Below are positions 1 through 8,384 of a stretch of 64,000 nt of DNA, piece by piece (positions within the stretch are counted from its first letter, which is position 1; every line of letters begins with the position of its first letter). The position numbers were made by a program, and so were the translations under genes. This DNA comes from Polyangium sp. 6x1 (GTDB lineage Bacteria > Myxococcota_A > Polyangia > Polyangiales > Polyangiaceae), in contig NZ_JARZHH010000018.1 in the NCBI RefSeq assembly GCF_029946515.1, forward strand, positions 112,499 through 176,498, in the 5' to 3' direction. Under the pieces are notes generated by a model. That model was not told the origin of the DNA. It ran no database searches and saw nothing but the letters and a program-made list of their open reading frames with translations.

Positions 1-2
1 GA

Positions 3-212
3 CGCCTGCTCCTCGCGAAGACCACCGTGCCGGCGATCCACATCCACGGCGAGGACGACGGCTGCGTCGGCGTCGAGCTCACGCGCGGCATGGAGAAACA
101 TTTCCTCGCGGGCATCCGCGTGCACACCGTGCCGCGCGCGGGCCACTTCGTGCACCTCGAACGACCCGAGGTCGTGAACCCGATCCTGCTCGAGTTCTTC
201 AACGCTCCCTGA
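3..212 (+). CDS. Alpha/beta hydrolase, C-terminal fragment (cut by window edge)
   Basis: Only the last 69 codons lie in the window; the frame stays open to the left edge, so the true start is outside. What remains matches the end of an alpha/beta-hydrolase fold. IHGEDDGCV carries the usual acidic residue of the triad after a beta strand. RAGHFVHLERPE carries the catalytic histidine before the final helix, which ends in the typical 'NPILLEFF'. Substrate cannot be deduced from this fragment. A GTG at 27 could be mistaken for the start, but the coding frame continues upstream of it. Confidence 0.75.
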   Translation, partial: RLLLAKTTVPAIHIHGEDDGCVGVELTRGMEKHFLAGIRVHTVPRAGHFVHLERPEVVNPILLEFFNAP

Positions 213-219
213 CGCGCAC

Positions 220-936
220 CTACCGCGCTTCGCCGTCTCGCACCCGCGCGAGCACGCGCACGATGCCCGCGAGGTTCCACGCGGCAAAGCCGAGGAAGAG
301 CGCGACCAGCGCGACGGCCCAGCGCGACGCGCGCGGCGAGCTCCCGTCGATGAGCACCCAGGCATCGTCGGGCACGTTCTTGTTCGTCTGCGCGTGCACC
401 GCTTCGGGCAGGCGCGCGTGGCGCAGGCCTGCTTGACGGAACGGGACGAGCCTGCCGGCGAAGCTCGTCGGCGGCACGAAGCGCGGACCCTCGAAGCCCT
501 CGGGCACGCGGATCTCCACCCAGATCTTGTCGTTGCCCGCGACGGGCGCGAGCCGGAACGAGTCCCCTTCCGCCGCGCGCCCGTAGCGGATCGCGCCCGT
601 CGTGCCGAGCAGGCCCGTCGCGCGCACGTAGCGGTTGTCCAGATCCGCGCCGGGCGTGAGCGTCGCGAGGTCCGGCACCTCCATGAGCTGGCCCGGCGTG
701 AGCGCGTAGCGCGCTTCTCCAGACAGCACGAACGCCATCCATGCGGCCGCGAGCGCCGTGATCCCCATCAGCACCACCGTCGCCGTGCGCTCGCGTTTCG
801 GCGGCGCGGGCAGCGCGATGAGCTCGGGATCCGACCCCGCGGCGTCGAGGGCAGGCGGGCGGGGCGCGGTCAGGGTGGGCGACGGATCGCGGGGCACGAG
901 CAGGGGCGTGGGGGGGGCGTAGGGGTGTCCGGTCAC
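220..936 (-). CDS. Hypothetical two-TM membrane protein
   Basis: This 238-residue protein has a Pro-rich N-terminus (about 1-48), a membrane segment around 52-72 (VVLMGITALAAAWMAFVL), a soluble middle of about 130 residues, and a second membrane segment around 207-230. The soluble part is probably extracytoplasmic, bracketed by the two helices. I recognise no family. The GTG start at 936 is uncertain: a TATACT hexamer (938-943) sits almost against it, so an in-frame GTG near 897 is possible. It is convergent with the hydrolase fragment, with only 7 bases between their stops. Confidence 0.6.
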   Translation of the reverse strand: MTGHPYAPPTPLLVPRDPSPTLTAPRPPALDAAGSDPELIALPAPPKRERTATVVLMGITALAAAWMAFVLSGEARYALTPGQLMEVPDLATLTPGADLDNRYVRATGLLGTTGAIRYGRAAEGDSFRLAPVAGNDKIWVEIRVPEGFEGPRFVPPTSFAGRLVPFRQAGLRHARLPEAVHAQTNKNVPDDAWVLIDGSSPRASRWAVALVALFLGFAAWNLAGIVRVLARVRDGEAR

Positions 937-1039
937 GAGTATAACCGACGGACATCTCCGGGCGGGCGCGGTTCCTTCGTCCTCGCGTCGGATTTCGGCG
1001 CCTGCCCGTCCGGTTCCTCGGGGCCGAGCGGGGGATCTC

Positions 1040-1068
1040 TTGCCCTCGTGCCCTCGCTTTTCTAGCCT
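1040..1068 (+). promoter_or_regulatory. Putative leaderless promoter of the zinc-ribbon membrane protein gene
   Basis: A TTGCCC hexamer (1040-1045) and a TAGCCT hexamer (1063-1068) are separated by exactly 17 bases. Only 6 bases lie between the -10 and the GTG at 1075, so transcription would start at the start codon. No Shine-Dalgarno sequence is visible, which fits a leaderless message. Confidence 0.45.
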
Positions 1069-1074
1069 ACGCGC

Positions 1075-1617
1075 GTGGCAACGTCCGCGAAGAAGCTTTC
1101 CTCCGTCGTCTGCCCCTCCTGCGGGGCGACGAACTCGCCCGTCCCGCCGAGCGGCCGGTGCGTCTCGTGCGGCGCGTCGATGGAGCTCGGCCGGAGCCGC
1201 GACGACGGTGAAGGCCGGCGCGGCGGCGACGGGTTCAGCGTCGCCTGGGCCGGCATCGCGCTGCTCGTGCAGGCCGTCCTCACGGCGGCGATCGTCGTCG
1301 GCCTGCCGATGGTCGTCAGCGCCTTCGACTTCGAGGGCCGCTACGGGATGATGATCGCGGTGCCCGTCTGGTTCGTCGGGGGCATCCTGCTCGGCATGAT
1401 CTCGCCCGGAAAGACGGTGGCCGAGCCCGTCGTCGCGACGCTGCTCGTCGCGATCCCCACGGTCTTTCAGCTCATGAAGTCGCAGACCGTCCGGACGCTG
1501 CCGCTCTTCATGTACGTCATCCTCGCGGTGATCGGCGTGCTCTTCACGATGGTCGGCTCGTACATCGGCGAGCGCATCCAGATGGGCCCGGCGCCGAAGC
1601 GCGCGGGCGCGGATTGA
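1075..1617 (+). CDS. Zinc-ribbon, multi-pass membrane protein
   Basis: This 180-residue protein starts at GTG, 6 bases after a -10-like hexamer. Residues 13-32 form a CPSC...CVSC pair (C13, C16, C29, C32), a zinc ribbon on the cytoplasmic side. Four hydrophobic segments follow (about 57-80, 88-108, 116-135 and 143-166), so the rest is an integral membrane domain. Zinc-ribbon-plus-membrane proteins of this size are common in myxobacteria but have no assigned function, and I do not recognise the membrane part. The stop overlaps the next start (TTGA), indicating translational coupling. Confidence 0.65.
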   Translation: MATSAKKLSSVVCPSCGATNSPVPPSGRCVSCGASMELGRSRDDGEGRRGGDGFSVAWAGIALLVQAVLTAAIVVGLPMVVSAFDFEGRYGMMIAVPVWFVGGILLGMISPGKTVAEPVVATLLVAIPTVFQLMKSQTVRTLPLFMYVILAVIGVLFTMVGSYIGERIQMGPAPKRAGAD

Positions 1618-2027
1618 TCCGCCTCCGCCCGCACCTCCTCGCCCTGGGCTTCACCTCCGCCCTCGGCTGCGCGTCCGCCGAAGCCGAGGAGGAGCGCGCG
1701 CTCGTCGCGGCGATCGAGTCGCTCCGCGACGCGCCGGCGGAGGACCTGGCGGGACGGAAGAACCTCCTCTCGACGCTCGAAAAGAAGCCGGCGAAGAGCC
1801 CCGAGGCCTTGCGAGCTCGGGACCGTTGCGTCGAGGCGTACCGACTCCTCCTCGAAGGCAAGGAGGGCACCGAGGGCGTCAAGCGCGCGCTCGGCGGCCC
1901 GGGTCCGGTGCCCTCGACCCTGCTCGCGGACCTCGCCGCGGCCGAGGAGAAGATCAAGAAGAGCAGCGACGAGGCCATGCCCGCCTGCGAAAAGGCGGCG
2001 ACCGAGCTGCGCCTTCGCCGCCGCTGA
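1614..2027 (+). CDS. Small lipoprotein, function unknown
   Basis: This 137-residue protein starts at a TTG that overlaps the preceding stop by four bases. The N-terminus is a short lipoprotein signal (LALGFTSALGCAS; lipid-modified Cys about residue 19). The mature part is charged and helical, with Glu/Lys-rich stretches and two further cysteines near 72 and 125 that could pair. No domain is recognised. Tight coupling to the zinc-ribbon membrane protein suggests the two act together at the inner membrane or periplasm (inference). Confidence 0.6.
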   Translation: MIRLRPHLLALGFTSALGCASAEAEEERALVAAIESLRDAPAEDLAGRKNLLSTLEKKPAKSPEALRARDRCVEAYRLLLEGKEGTEGVKRALGGPGPVPSTLLADLAAAEEKIKKSSDEAMPACEKAATELRLRRR

Positions 2028-2109
2028 CGGAGTTTTCGGAACCAGGCAAGGGAAAACGCGAGCTGGGGGGTACGGGACACGCGCGCCTCGTGCTAAAGAG
2101 CGCCCCCGT

Positions 2110-3783
2110 ATGTTCGACACGCTCGCCCGAGGTTTTCGTCAGGCCCGCAACCGCCTCGCGGGGCTCACGGAGCTCACGGACTCCAACATCGAGCCCGCGC
2201 TCCGCGAGGTGAGGCTCAGCTTGCTCGAAGCCGACGTCGAGATCGGCGTCGTGAAGGCCTTCCTGAGCCGCGTGAAGCAGAAGGCCGTCGGCCGCACGCT
2301 CGACGCGAAGGTGAAACACGAGGGCGAGACCCTGCAGGTCTCGGCGAGTGATCACTTCGTCAAGATCTGCCACGACGAGCTCGAGGCCATGATGTCGCAC
2401 GAGGGCGAACCCGTCGTGTGGGCGTCGGGCCGTCCGACCGGGCTCATGATGGTCGGCCTCCAGGGCTCTGGAAAGACGACGACCTGCGCCAAGCTCGCCC
2501 GCTACATCGCGAAGCAGGGCAAGAAGCCCATGCTCGTCGCGGCCGACATGCAGCGCCCGGCGGCCGTCGAGCAGCTCAAGGTGCTCGGCAACCAGATCAA
2601 GATCCCGGTCTTCAACATCGCGGGCAAGTCGCCTGTCGAGATCTGCGCGGCGGCCGAGGCCGAGGCGAAGAAGCTCGGGCGCGACGTCATCATCTACGAC
2701 ACCGCGGGCCGCCTCGCGATCGACGAGAAGCTCATGCAGGAGCTCGCGGAGATCAAGTCGAAGGTCGCGCCGGACAACATCTTCCTCGTGGTCGACGCGA
2801 TGATCGGCCAGGACTCGGTGAAGACGGCGCGCGCCTTCCACGAGCGTCTCGGCATCAGCGGCGTCGTGCTGACGAAGCTCGACGGTGACGCGCGCGGCGG
2901 CGCGGCGATCAGCATCAAGGAGGTCACGGGCGCGCCCGTCCTCTTCAGCGGCGTCGGCGAGACGACGGACAAGTTCGAGGAGTTCCGCGCCGACGGCATG
3001 GCGAGCCGCATCCTCGGCATGGGCGACGTCGTCGGCCTCATGCAGGACTTCGAGCAGGTCGTCGATCAGAAGAAGGCCGAGAAGGACGCCGAGCGCTTGC
3101 TCCAGGGCGACTTCTCGCTCGACGACTTCCTCGAGCAGGTCCGCATGATCCAGAAGATGGGGTCGCTGAAGGACCTCGTCGACAAGCTCCCGCTCGGCGG
3201 CATGTTCCCGGGCGGCCTGCCGAAGGACGTGAACCTCGACGACAAGGAGCTCGTGCGGATCGAGGCGATCATCCAGTCGATGACGCGGTTCGAGAAGCGC
3301 GATCCTTACGCGCTCATCCGCGAGCCGCGGCGTGCCGAGCGTATCGCGAAGGGCTCGGGCACGAACGCCGAGGCCGTCGCGGAGCTCGTGCAGAAGTTCC
3401 TGTTCATGAAGCAGATGATGTCGGGCCTCGGCCAGAACATGGGCCTGATGGGCAAGATCCCCGGCATGAAGCAGATGGCCCAGATGCGGAACATGCAGAA
3501 GGCCATGGCCGGCATGGGCGGCGGCGGCGGCATGCCGGGTTTCCCGGGCATGGGCGGCATGCCGGGCATGCCGGGCGGCTTCCCCGGGATGGGGATGCCG
3601 GGCTTTCCGGGCATGGGCATGCCGGGGTTCCCTGGGATGGGGATGCCGGGCATGGGCATGCCGGGCGGCGGCGCCGAGGGGCCGAGCATGACGAAGATGC
3701 GCACGCTCAGCCAGGCCGAGAAGAACCAGAAGAAGGCGCAGCGCAAGCGCGAGCGCGACGCGCGGAAGAAGGGCCGGAAGTAA
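2110..3783 (+). CDS. ffh: Signal recognition particle protein Ffh (SRP54)
   Basis: This is the SRP GTPase that binds 4.5S RNA and signal sequences on nascent chains and docks with FtsY at the membrane. The N domain spans about 1-95. The G domain shows the P-loop GLQGSGKTTT (about 115), DTAGR (about 197) and TKLDGDARGG (about 255). The Met-rich M domain follows from about 315. It is 557 residues against roughly 450 for typical Ffh. The excess is a Gly/Met/Pro-rich tail (about 468-521) of repeated GMPGFPGM units, ending in a basic helix (KNQKKAQRKRERDARKK). A TGCTAAAGA -10-like element 10 bases before the ATG suggests a very short or absent leader. Confidence 0.97.
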   Translation: MFDTLARGFRQARNRLAGLTELTDSNIEPALREVRLSLLEADVEIGVVKAFLSRVKQKAVGRTLDAKVKHEGETLQVSASDHFVKICHDELEAMMSHEGEPVVWASGRPTGLMMVGLQGSGKTTTCAKLARYIAKQGKKPMLVAADMQRPAAVEQLKVLGNQIKIPVFNIAGKSPVEICAAAEAEAKKLGRDVIIYDTAGRLAIDEKLMQELAEIKSKVAPDNIFLVVDAMIGQDSVKTARAFHERLGISGVVLTKLDGDARGGAAISIKEVTGAPVLFSGVGETTDKFEEFRADGMASRILGMGDVVGLMQDFEQVVDQKKAEKDAERLLQGDFSLDDFLEQVRMIQKMGSLKDLVDKLPLGGMFPGGLPKDVNLDDKELVRIEAIIQSMTRFEKRDPYALIREPRRAERIAKGSGTNAEAVAELVQKFLFMKQMMSGLGQNMGLMGKIPGMKQMAQMRNMQKAMAGMGGGGGMPGFPGMGGMPGMPGGFPGMGMPGFPGMGMPGFPGMGMPGMGMPGGGAEGPSMTKMRTLSQAEKNQKKAQRKRERDARKKGRK

Positions 3784-3793
3784 AAGGCCGCGC

Positions 3794-4618
3794 ATGCGTC
3801 GATTCCTCTTCGTCGCGTGCGCGCTCGCCGTCGCCGCGTGCTCGCGGGATCCGGGCGGCGGCAAACCGGAACAGCAAGCGGGCGGGACGGGCGCGAAGAG
3901 CGCGTCGGCCGAGGATCCGCGGCGCGTGATCAAGGAGATCGCCGTGAAGGCGATCTCCTCCGGCGAGGCGATCACGATCGACGGCAAGCTCGACGAGCCT
4001 GCATGGGCGAAGGCCGCGGACACGGGTCCGTTCGTCGACGTCTCGTCTGGCGCGCCAAACCCGCGGATCCCGGTGCAGGGCGGCGCGCGGCTCCTCTGGG
4101 ACGATCAATACCTTTACGTCGGCTTCGACGTGAAAGACACGACGATCCGCGGGGGTTTTCCCACGGACGCGCCGGATCCGCACCTCTGGGAGCGCGACAC
4201 CGTCGAGGTCATGATCGACCCCGACGGAGACGGCGACAACAAAGACTATTACGAGATCCAGGTCAACCCGCAGAACCTCGTCTTCGACTCGCAGTTCGAC
4301 GATTACAATCGTCCCCGGGGCGGCAATGCCGGCCCCTTCGGGCACCAGGACTGGAGCGCCGGGCTCGAGAGCGCGGTCGTCCTGCGCGGCACGATCGACG
4401 CGGACGAGGACAAGGACGAGGGGTACACCGTGGAGGCGCGGATCCCCTGGAAATCATTCGCCAAAGCGAAAGCTTCGCCGCCCGCGCCCGGGGATGCCTG
4501 GCGGATGAATTTTTATGCGATGCAGAACAACGGCGGCGTCGCCTGGTCCCCGATCCTCGGGATGGGGAATTTCCACAAGGCGTCGCGGTTTGGCCGGGTG
4601 AAATGGGTGCGCGAGTAG
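3794..4618 (+). CDS. Lipoprotein with a family 9 carbohydrate-binding-like domain
   Basis: The 274-residue protein has a lipoprotein signal (LFVACALAVAACS; Cys about 16), a short Gly/Lys linker, and from about residue 55 a CBM9/DOMON-like domain. Diagnostic stretches are IDGKLDEPAWAKA, LLWDDQYLYVGFDVKD and DTVEVMIDPDGDGDNKDYYEIQVN. The last part, ARIPWKSFAKAKASPPAPGDAWRMNFY, is also typical. CBM9 domains bind sugars or act as ligand-sensing beta-sandwiches. Here there is no attached enzyme, so it probably acts as a surface-anchored binding protein. It begins 10 bases after ffh and may be co-transcribed with it. Confidence 0.85.
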   Translation: MRRFLFVACALAVAACSRDPGGGKPEQQAGGTGAKSASAEDPRRVIKEIAVKAISSGEAITIDGKLDEPAWAKAADTGPFVDVSSGAPNPRIPVQGGARLLWDDQYLYVGFDVKDTTIRGGFPTDAPDPHLWERDTVEVMIDPDGDGDNKDYYEIQVNPQNLVFDSQFDDYNRPRGGNAGPFGHQDWSAGLESAVVLRGTIDADEDKDEGYTVEARIPWKSFAKAKASPPAPGDAWRMNFYAMQNNGGVAWSPILGMGNFHKASRFGRVKWVRE

Positions 4619-4633
4619 CCGCTCAGAGCGGCT
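4617..4633. terminator. Small hairpin between convergent genes
   Basis: AGCCGC-TCAGA-GCGGCT forms a 6-bp stem with a 5-base loop. It covers both stop codons of the convergent CBM9 lipoprotein and deiminase genes. There is no T tract, so it is at best a weak bidirectional terminator. Confidence 0.35.
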
Positions 4634-5903
4634 CCTGCTGCGTGATGCAATGAACGCCGCCGCCGCCGAGGTTCACGGCCTCGGCGTCGATCGGGACGAT
4701 TTTCCTCCCGGGAAAAACCTCCCCGAGGATGCGCTGCGCAGCCTCGTCCTTCTTTTTCACGCGCGGCGATCGCCCTTCCTTGAAATAGACCTGGACGAGC
4801 ACGACGCCATTCGTGACCAGGAAATTCAGGTAACTCGTCGACACGATGACCCGCACCGGCGAGCCCTTCGGAAAGGTCACGCCGCTCGTGTATCGCATCC
4901 TCTTCATGGCCTCGTAGACGCCGTCGCCGGGCCGGAGCGTGTCGTAGAGCGGCTCGGGCATCGGGACACGCACGATCCGGAAAGGACGGCCGTCCTGATC
5001 GACCGACGCCTCGATCGCCGCGCGCGCCTTTTCGAGCCGCTCGCGCGTCATCGCGCGGATTGCATCTTCCCGCGCCTCGGCCTCGGTCACCTCGCCGAGC
5101 AGGATCGTGTGGGCGTCGGCGAAACGCGCATACTCGTCGATGTGCCCTCCCGGCGTGAGCGGCGTGTAAATGCCTCCTGGCAGCGGCCCTTCCCACGTCG
5201 CGTCGTCCTCCGCGATTCCTTGCGGCAGCCACACGAAATGCTTCGCGCCGAGCGTCCTTCGGAATTCCGCTTCGATCTGCTCGCGCGAGAGCCCCGGGTT
5301 TCGTTGCCGCTCCACCTGCTCCGTGAGCATCAACGTCCCCGCGCCGTTCGACTCCCGATCGCCCCCTTCGCTCGACAGGCTCGACCGCACGACCGGCAGG
5401 CCCCGCAGCGCTGCCACGTTTCGATCGACGGCGTCCTCGATCAACCCCGTTCGGCTCGATCGATCGAAGCCGGGATATCCCCAGGCATTGAACGCGTAAT
5501 CGACGACCGCGCGTCCGCCGCCGCTCGTCCTCACGAAGATCGGCCCCATGTCGCGCAGCCAGATGTCCGCGTGCGGCACGGCGTGGATTCGTACGTGATC
5601 GGACGGCACGGCGTCGCGGGCGAGCCGCTCCCGGATCACGCCCGCCTCGGCCTCGTCCTGGGCGAGCAGGTCGACCGACACGTGACCGTGGAGCGCGCGG
5701 AGGATGTCCTCCACGACGGGCTCGGTCGGGTGACCTGCCTTGTTCTGGTAGGTCGGCCAGGCGAGCCAGATCGACGCGTGCGGCTCGAATTCGGCCGGGA
5801 ACGAATACGTTTCTCCGGGCTCCGCCCGCGGTGCGGCGGCCTCTGGGGCCGTCGTACACGCCGCGATCCCGAGGCCAAGGAGAGCGAGGGCGAGGAAGCG
5901 CAT
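4623..5903 (-). CDS. Agmatine deiminase / peptidyl-arginine deiminase family lipoprotein
   Basis: This family hydrolyses guanidino groups: agmatine to N-carbamoylputrescine, or peptidyl-arginine to citrulline. The 426-residue protein shows the PAD_porph hallmarks: FPAEFEPHASIWLAWP near the N-terminus, HADIWLRDMGPIF, GGHIDEYARF (catalytic His) and the C-terminal GGGGVHCITQQEP with nucleophile Cys419. The start at 5903 gives a clean lipoprotein signal (LALALLGLGIAACTTA). The cytoplasmic agmatine deiminase AguA lacks this, so the enzyme should act outside the inner membrane. The choice between agmatine and protein arginine as substrate cannot be settled from the sequence. It is convergent with the CBM9 lipoprotein. 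Confidence 0.88.
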   Translation of the reverse strand: MRFLALALLGLGIAACTTAPEAAAPRAEPGETYSFPAEFEPHASIWLAWPTYQNKAGHPTEPVVEDILRALHGHVSVDLLAQDEAEAGVIRERLARDAVPSDHVRIHAVPHADIWLRDMGPIFVRTSGGGRAVVDYAFNAWGYPGFDRSSRTGLIEDAVDRNVAALRGLPVVRSSLSSEGGDRESNGAGTLMLTEQVERQRNPGLSREQIEAEFRRTLGAKHFVWLPQGIAEDDATWEGPLPGGIYTPLTPGGHIDEYARFADAHTILLGEVTEAEAREDAIRAMTRERLEKARAAIEASVDQDGRPFRIVRVPMPEPLYDTLRPGDGVYEAMKRMRYTSGVTFPKGSPVRVIVSTSYLNFLVTNGVVLVQVYFKEGRSPRVKKKDEAAQRILGEVFPGRKIVPIDAEAVNLGGGGVHCITQQEPL

Positions 5904-5989
5904 GGCAGGCGCGATTCGTACCACGAGCGGTGGGGGCTTGGGGGGGAAGGAACGAGAGGTTCGCGCGAAGTTGAGTTATCGTCGCACGC

Positions 5990-6616
5990 ATGCGAATGTT
6001 TTCGGCACTCTTGGGGATGGGCCTTCTGGGCGCGGCGAGCTTGCTCTCCGCGTGCGAAGGCGACTCGACGAACAACGATTCGGGGGGCGCGGGGGGCGCG
6101 GGCGGCGCCGGTCCGACAATACAGGCCTGTTACGATTACTGTGACGCGCTCGAAGCGAACAGCTGCCCGGATGCGTCGGACACGTGCATGAAGCGGTGCG
6201 ACGGCTTCATCGACCTTTACACCGCCGAATGCGAGGACGAACTGGGTGCGGCCTACGCCTGCCTTCTGCCATTCGCGTCGACTTGCGCGGACGACCAGGG
6301 CGCGTGCAAGGACGCGTGGGACACGTTCGAGACGTGCGGGGGGATGCACGGGTGTCTCATCCTGGGCTCGGACTCGTGCCCGGGAGACGTGGACATGAAC
6401 GGCGACGTGAACTGCGGCTGCGGCAACCTCTGCTTCAACAAGACCTACGAGACCGACTGCTCGGCGCCTGCCGGCGGCACGATGACCTGCAAATGCCTCG
6501 TCGACGGCGTCGAGGTGGGCACGTGTGACGAGGGAGAACAGCAGTCTTGCAAGTCTGCTACGAGGGGCTGCTGCCAGGCCGAATATTTCAAGATTCCCCC
6601 ACCGTGGGGGTTCTGA
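5990..6616 (+). CDS. Cysteine-rich lipoprotein, function unknown
   Basis: The 208-residue protein has a lipoprotein signal (LLGAASLLSACEG; Cys about 20), a short Gly/Ala tether (GGAGGAGGAG), then about 160 residues with roughly 20 cysteines. Repeating CxxxC-type spacing such as CYDYCDAL and CMKRCDGF suggests a disulfide-stabilised helical domain. A TATCGT hexamer ends 7 bases before the ATG, so the message may be leaderless. Proteins of this build are numerous in Polyangiales; no function is known to me. It is divergent from the deiminase gene, with 86 bases between the starts. Confidence 0.65.
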   Translation: MRMFSALLGMGLLGAASLLSACEGDSTNNDSGGAGGAGGAGPTIQACYDYCDALEANSCPDASDTCMKRCDGFIDLYTAECEDELGAAYACLLPFASTCADDQGACKDAWDTFETCGGMHGCLILGSDSCPGDVDMNGDVNCGCGNLCFNKTYETDCSAPAGGTMTCKCLVDGVEVGTCDEGEQQSCKSATRGCCQAEYFKIPPPWGF

Positions 6617-6646
6617 TTCCGCCCCCCAATTTCGTGGGCAGGTCTG

Positions 6647-8302
6647 TCAGGCGTCGCTCTGCAATGCCGCCCGCGACGCGCGCTCGATCAAATCGGTCGC
6701 CGACTTCTCCAGCGGATCGACCCGCTCGGCGCCCACGCGCAGCCGCAGCGTGAGTCGCCGCGTCTCCTTGCGCTTGCCGAACTCCTCGCGGAGCTTCTCG
6801 CTGAGCGCCTTCGCGAGCGCGCGGGAGAACTTGCTGCCCGCGTCGGGCACGATGAGCACGAGGCTCGACGGCCCGTACCGGCCGAGGAAGTTCTTCCGCC
6901 CGTAGAGCCCGTGCAGCGTCGTCACGAGCTCGCGCACGTCGGCGTCGATCGACGCCTTGTCCCGCGTCGGATCGAGGCCCCGGAGCGGCAGCTCGAAGAC
7001 GACGATCGAGAACTTCGTGCCCGTCATCTTCGCCTTCGCGATCGCCTCGTCGAGCGTCAGCCGCAGGTAACGCTCGCTGTAGGCGCCCGTCGCGGGATCG
7101 CGAAACAACGGGACGTTGTCCTCCCAGCTCTCGTCGACGGGCTTCGCCTTGCTCTTCGGCGGCTTCGACGAGCCCGAGGGCGGCGCGGGCGCGTCGGCGT
7201 AGAGGAGCGGTTTGTCCGCGGGCGGCGGGCGCAGGGGCGCGGGCGGGTTCGCGATCGCCGCGTCGGCGTAGAGGAGCGGTTTGTCCGCGACCGGCACCGG
7301 ACGGACGGCGGACACGGGCGGCGCGTGGCGCGGGCTCGACGGCGGGGGCAGGGGCATGGCGATCATGGCGTTCGAGGTCACGACGCCGAGGGCCTCGCAA
7401 AGCTCGGCGATCGCCTGCGTCGCGCGCTCGGGCCGCTTCTGCGGCTCGAGGTTCGTCGTCCGCGAGAACCAGGCGTCGAACGGGGGGGGGATCCGCACGC
7501 CGCGCCGCGCCGCGCGGGTCGTCGCCGGCTCGGGCGGACCCGCCATGATCCGCTTGAACAGCACGAAGAGCGAGAGCGAGCTCTTCGCCTCGCTCATCCA
7601 GTACGCCTCACCCGAGAGCAGCGTGTAGGCGAGGTGGCCGAGCGCGTAGACGTCGGCGCGCGGGCCGATCGCGCCGTCGCCCTGGACCTGCTCGGGCGCC
7701 ATGTAGAGCGGCGTGCCGACGATCGCGGTGCGGCGCTGGAACGTCGTCTCCACCATCACCTTCGCGACGCCGTAATCCAGGATCTTCACGCACGGGCTGC
7801 CGTCGTCGCGCGTCGTGATGAACAGGTTTTCGGGCTTGAGATCCCTGTGCACGATGCTCGCTGCGTGCGTCTTGTCGAGCGCGATCGCCGTCTGTCCCAG
7901 GTAGAGCACGACCTCGGCCGGCGGCAGCGCGCCGCGGCGCGCGATCATGCTGCCGAGCTCTTCGCCCGAGAACAGGTCCATCACGAGGAACGGCATGCTC
8001 GTGCCGTCGTCGATGCCCGCGTCGGAGACCTGCACGATGTGATCGCTCTCGATGCCGCCCGTGATCGTGGCCTCCTGCGCGAATCGCTCGCGCAGGATCG
8101 GGTCCTCGATGGTCCCGGGCAGCATCACCTTGAGCGCGCGCCTGCGACGCGTCGCCTCGTCGGCGACCTCGTAAACGGCGCCCATGCCGCCCGCCTTGAT
8201 GCAGCGGATGACGCGGTATCGGCCGTGAAAGAGCGCGTCGGGTACGAGCACGTGGGCGAGGCGACGCCTTGCCGGGAAGCCGGAGGCGAGCGCGGAGAGC
8301 AT
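6647..8302 (-). CDS. Ser/Thr protein kinase fused to a degenerate GGDEF-like domain
   Basis: Residues about 29-300 form a PknB-type kinase: glycine loop KAGGMGAVYE, ATP lysine in RALKVML, catalytic loop HRDLKPEN, metal site DYG in place of DFG, and YMAPEQ. A Pro-rich linker follows with two copies of DKPLLYADA. Residues about 390-551 resemble a diguanylate-cyclase fold: DPATGAYSERYLRLTL matches the DxLTGLxNRRxF signature, but the active-site loop reads RYGPSS where RxGGDEF is expected. Cyclase activity is therefore unlikely; the domain may bind nucleotide or act as a scaffold. There is no membrane segment, so it is probably cytoplasmic. Confidence 0.88.
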   Translation of the reverse strand: MLSALASGFPARRRLAHVLVPDALFHGRYRVIRCIKAGGMGAVYEVADEATRRRRALKVMLPGTIEDPILRERFAQEATITGGIESDHIVQVSDAGIDDGTSMPFLVMDLFSGEELGSMIARRGALPPAEVVLYLGQTAIALDKTHAASIVHRDLKPENLFITTRDDGSPCVKILDYGVAKVMVETTFQRRTAIVGTPLYMAPEQVQGDGAIGPRADVYALGHLAYTLLSGEAYWMSEAKSSLSLFVLFKRIMAGPPEPATTRAARRGVRIPPPFDAWFSRTTNLEPQKRPERATQAIAELCEALGVVTSNAMIAMPLPPPSSPRHAPPVSAVRPVPVADKPLLYADAAIANPPAPLRPPPADKPLLYADAPAPPSGSSKPPKSKAKPVDESWEDNVPLFRDPATGAYSERYLRLTLDEAIAKAKMTGTKFSIVVFELPLRGLDPTRDKASIDADVRELVTTLHGLYGRKNFLGRYGPSSLVLIVPDAGSKFSRALAKALSEKLREEFGKRKETRRLTLRLRVGAERVDPLEKSATDLIERASRAALQSDA

Positions 8303-8384
8303 GGATGAAGATGGGGCCGCAGATCAAGGCCGACGCGTCTGCCTCCGCACGAGCCTCGCGTCCTTCTGCCGCGCGTCCCTTGGA

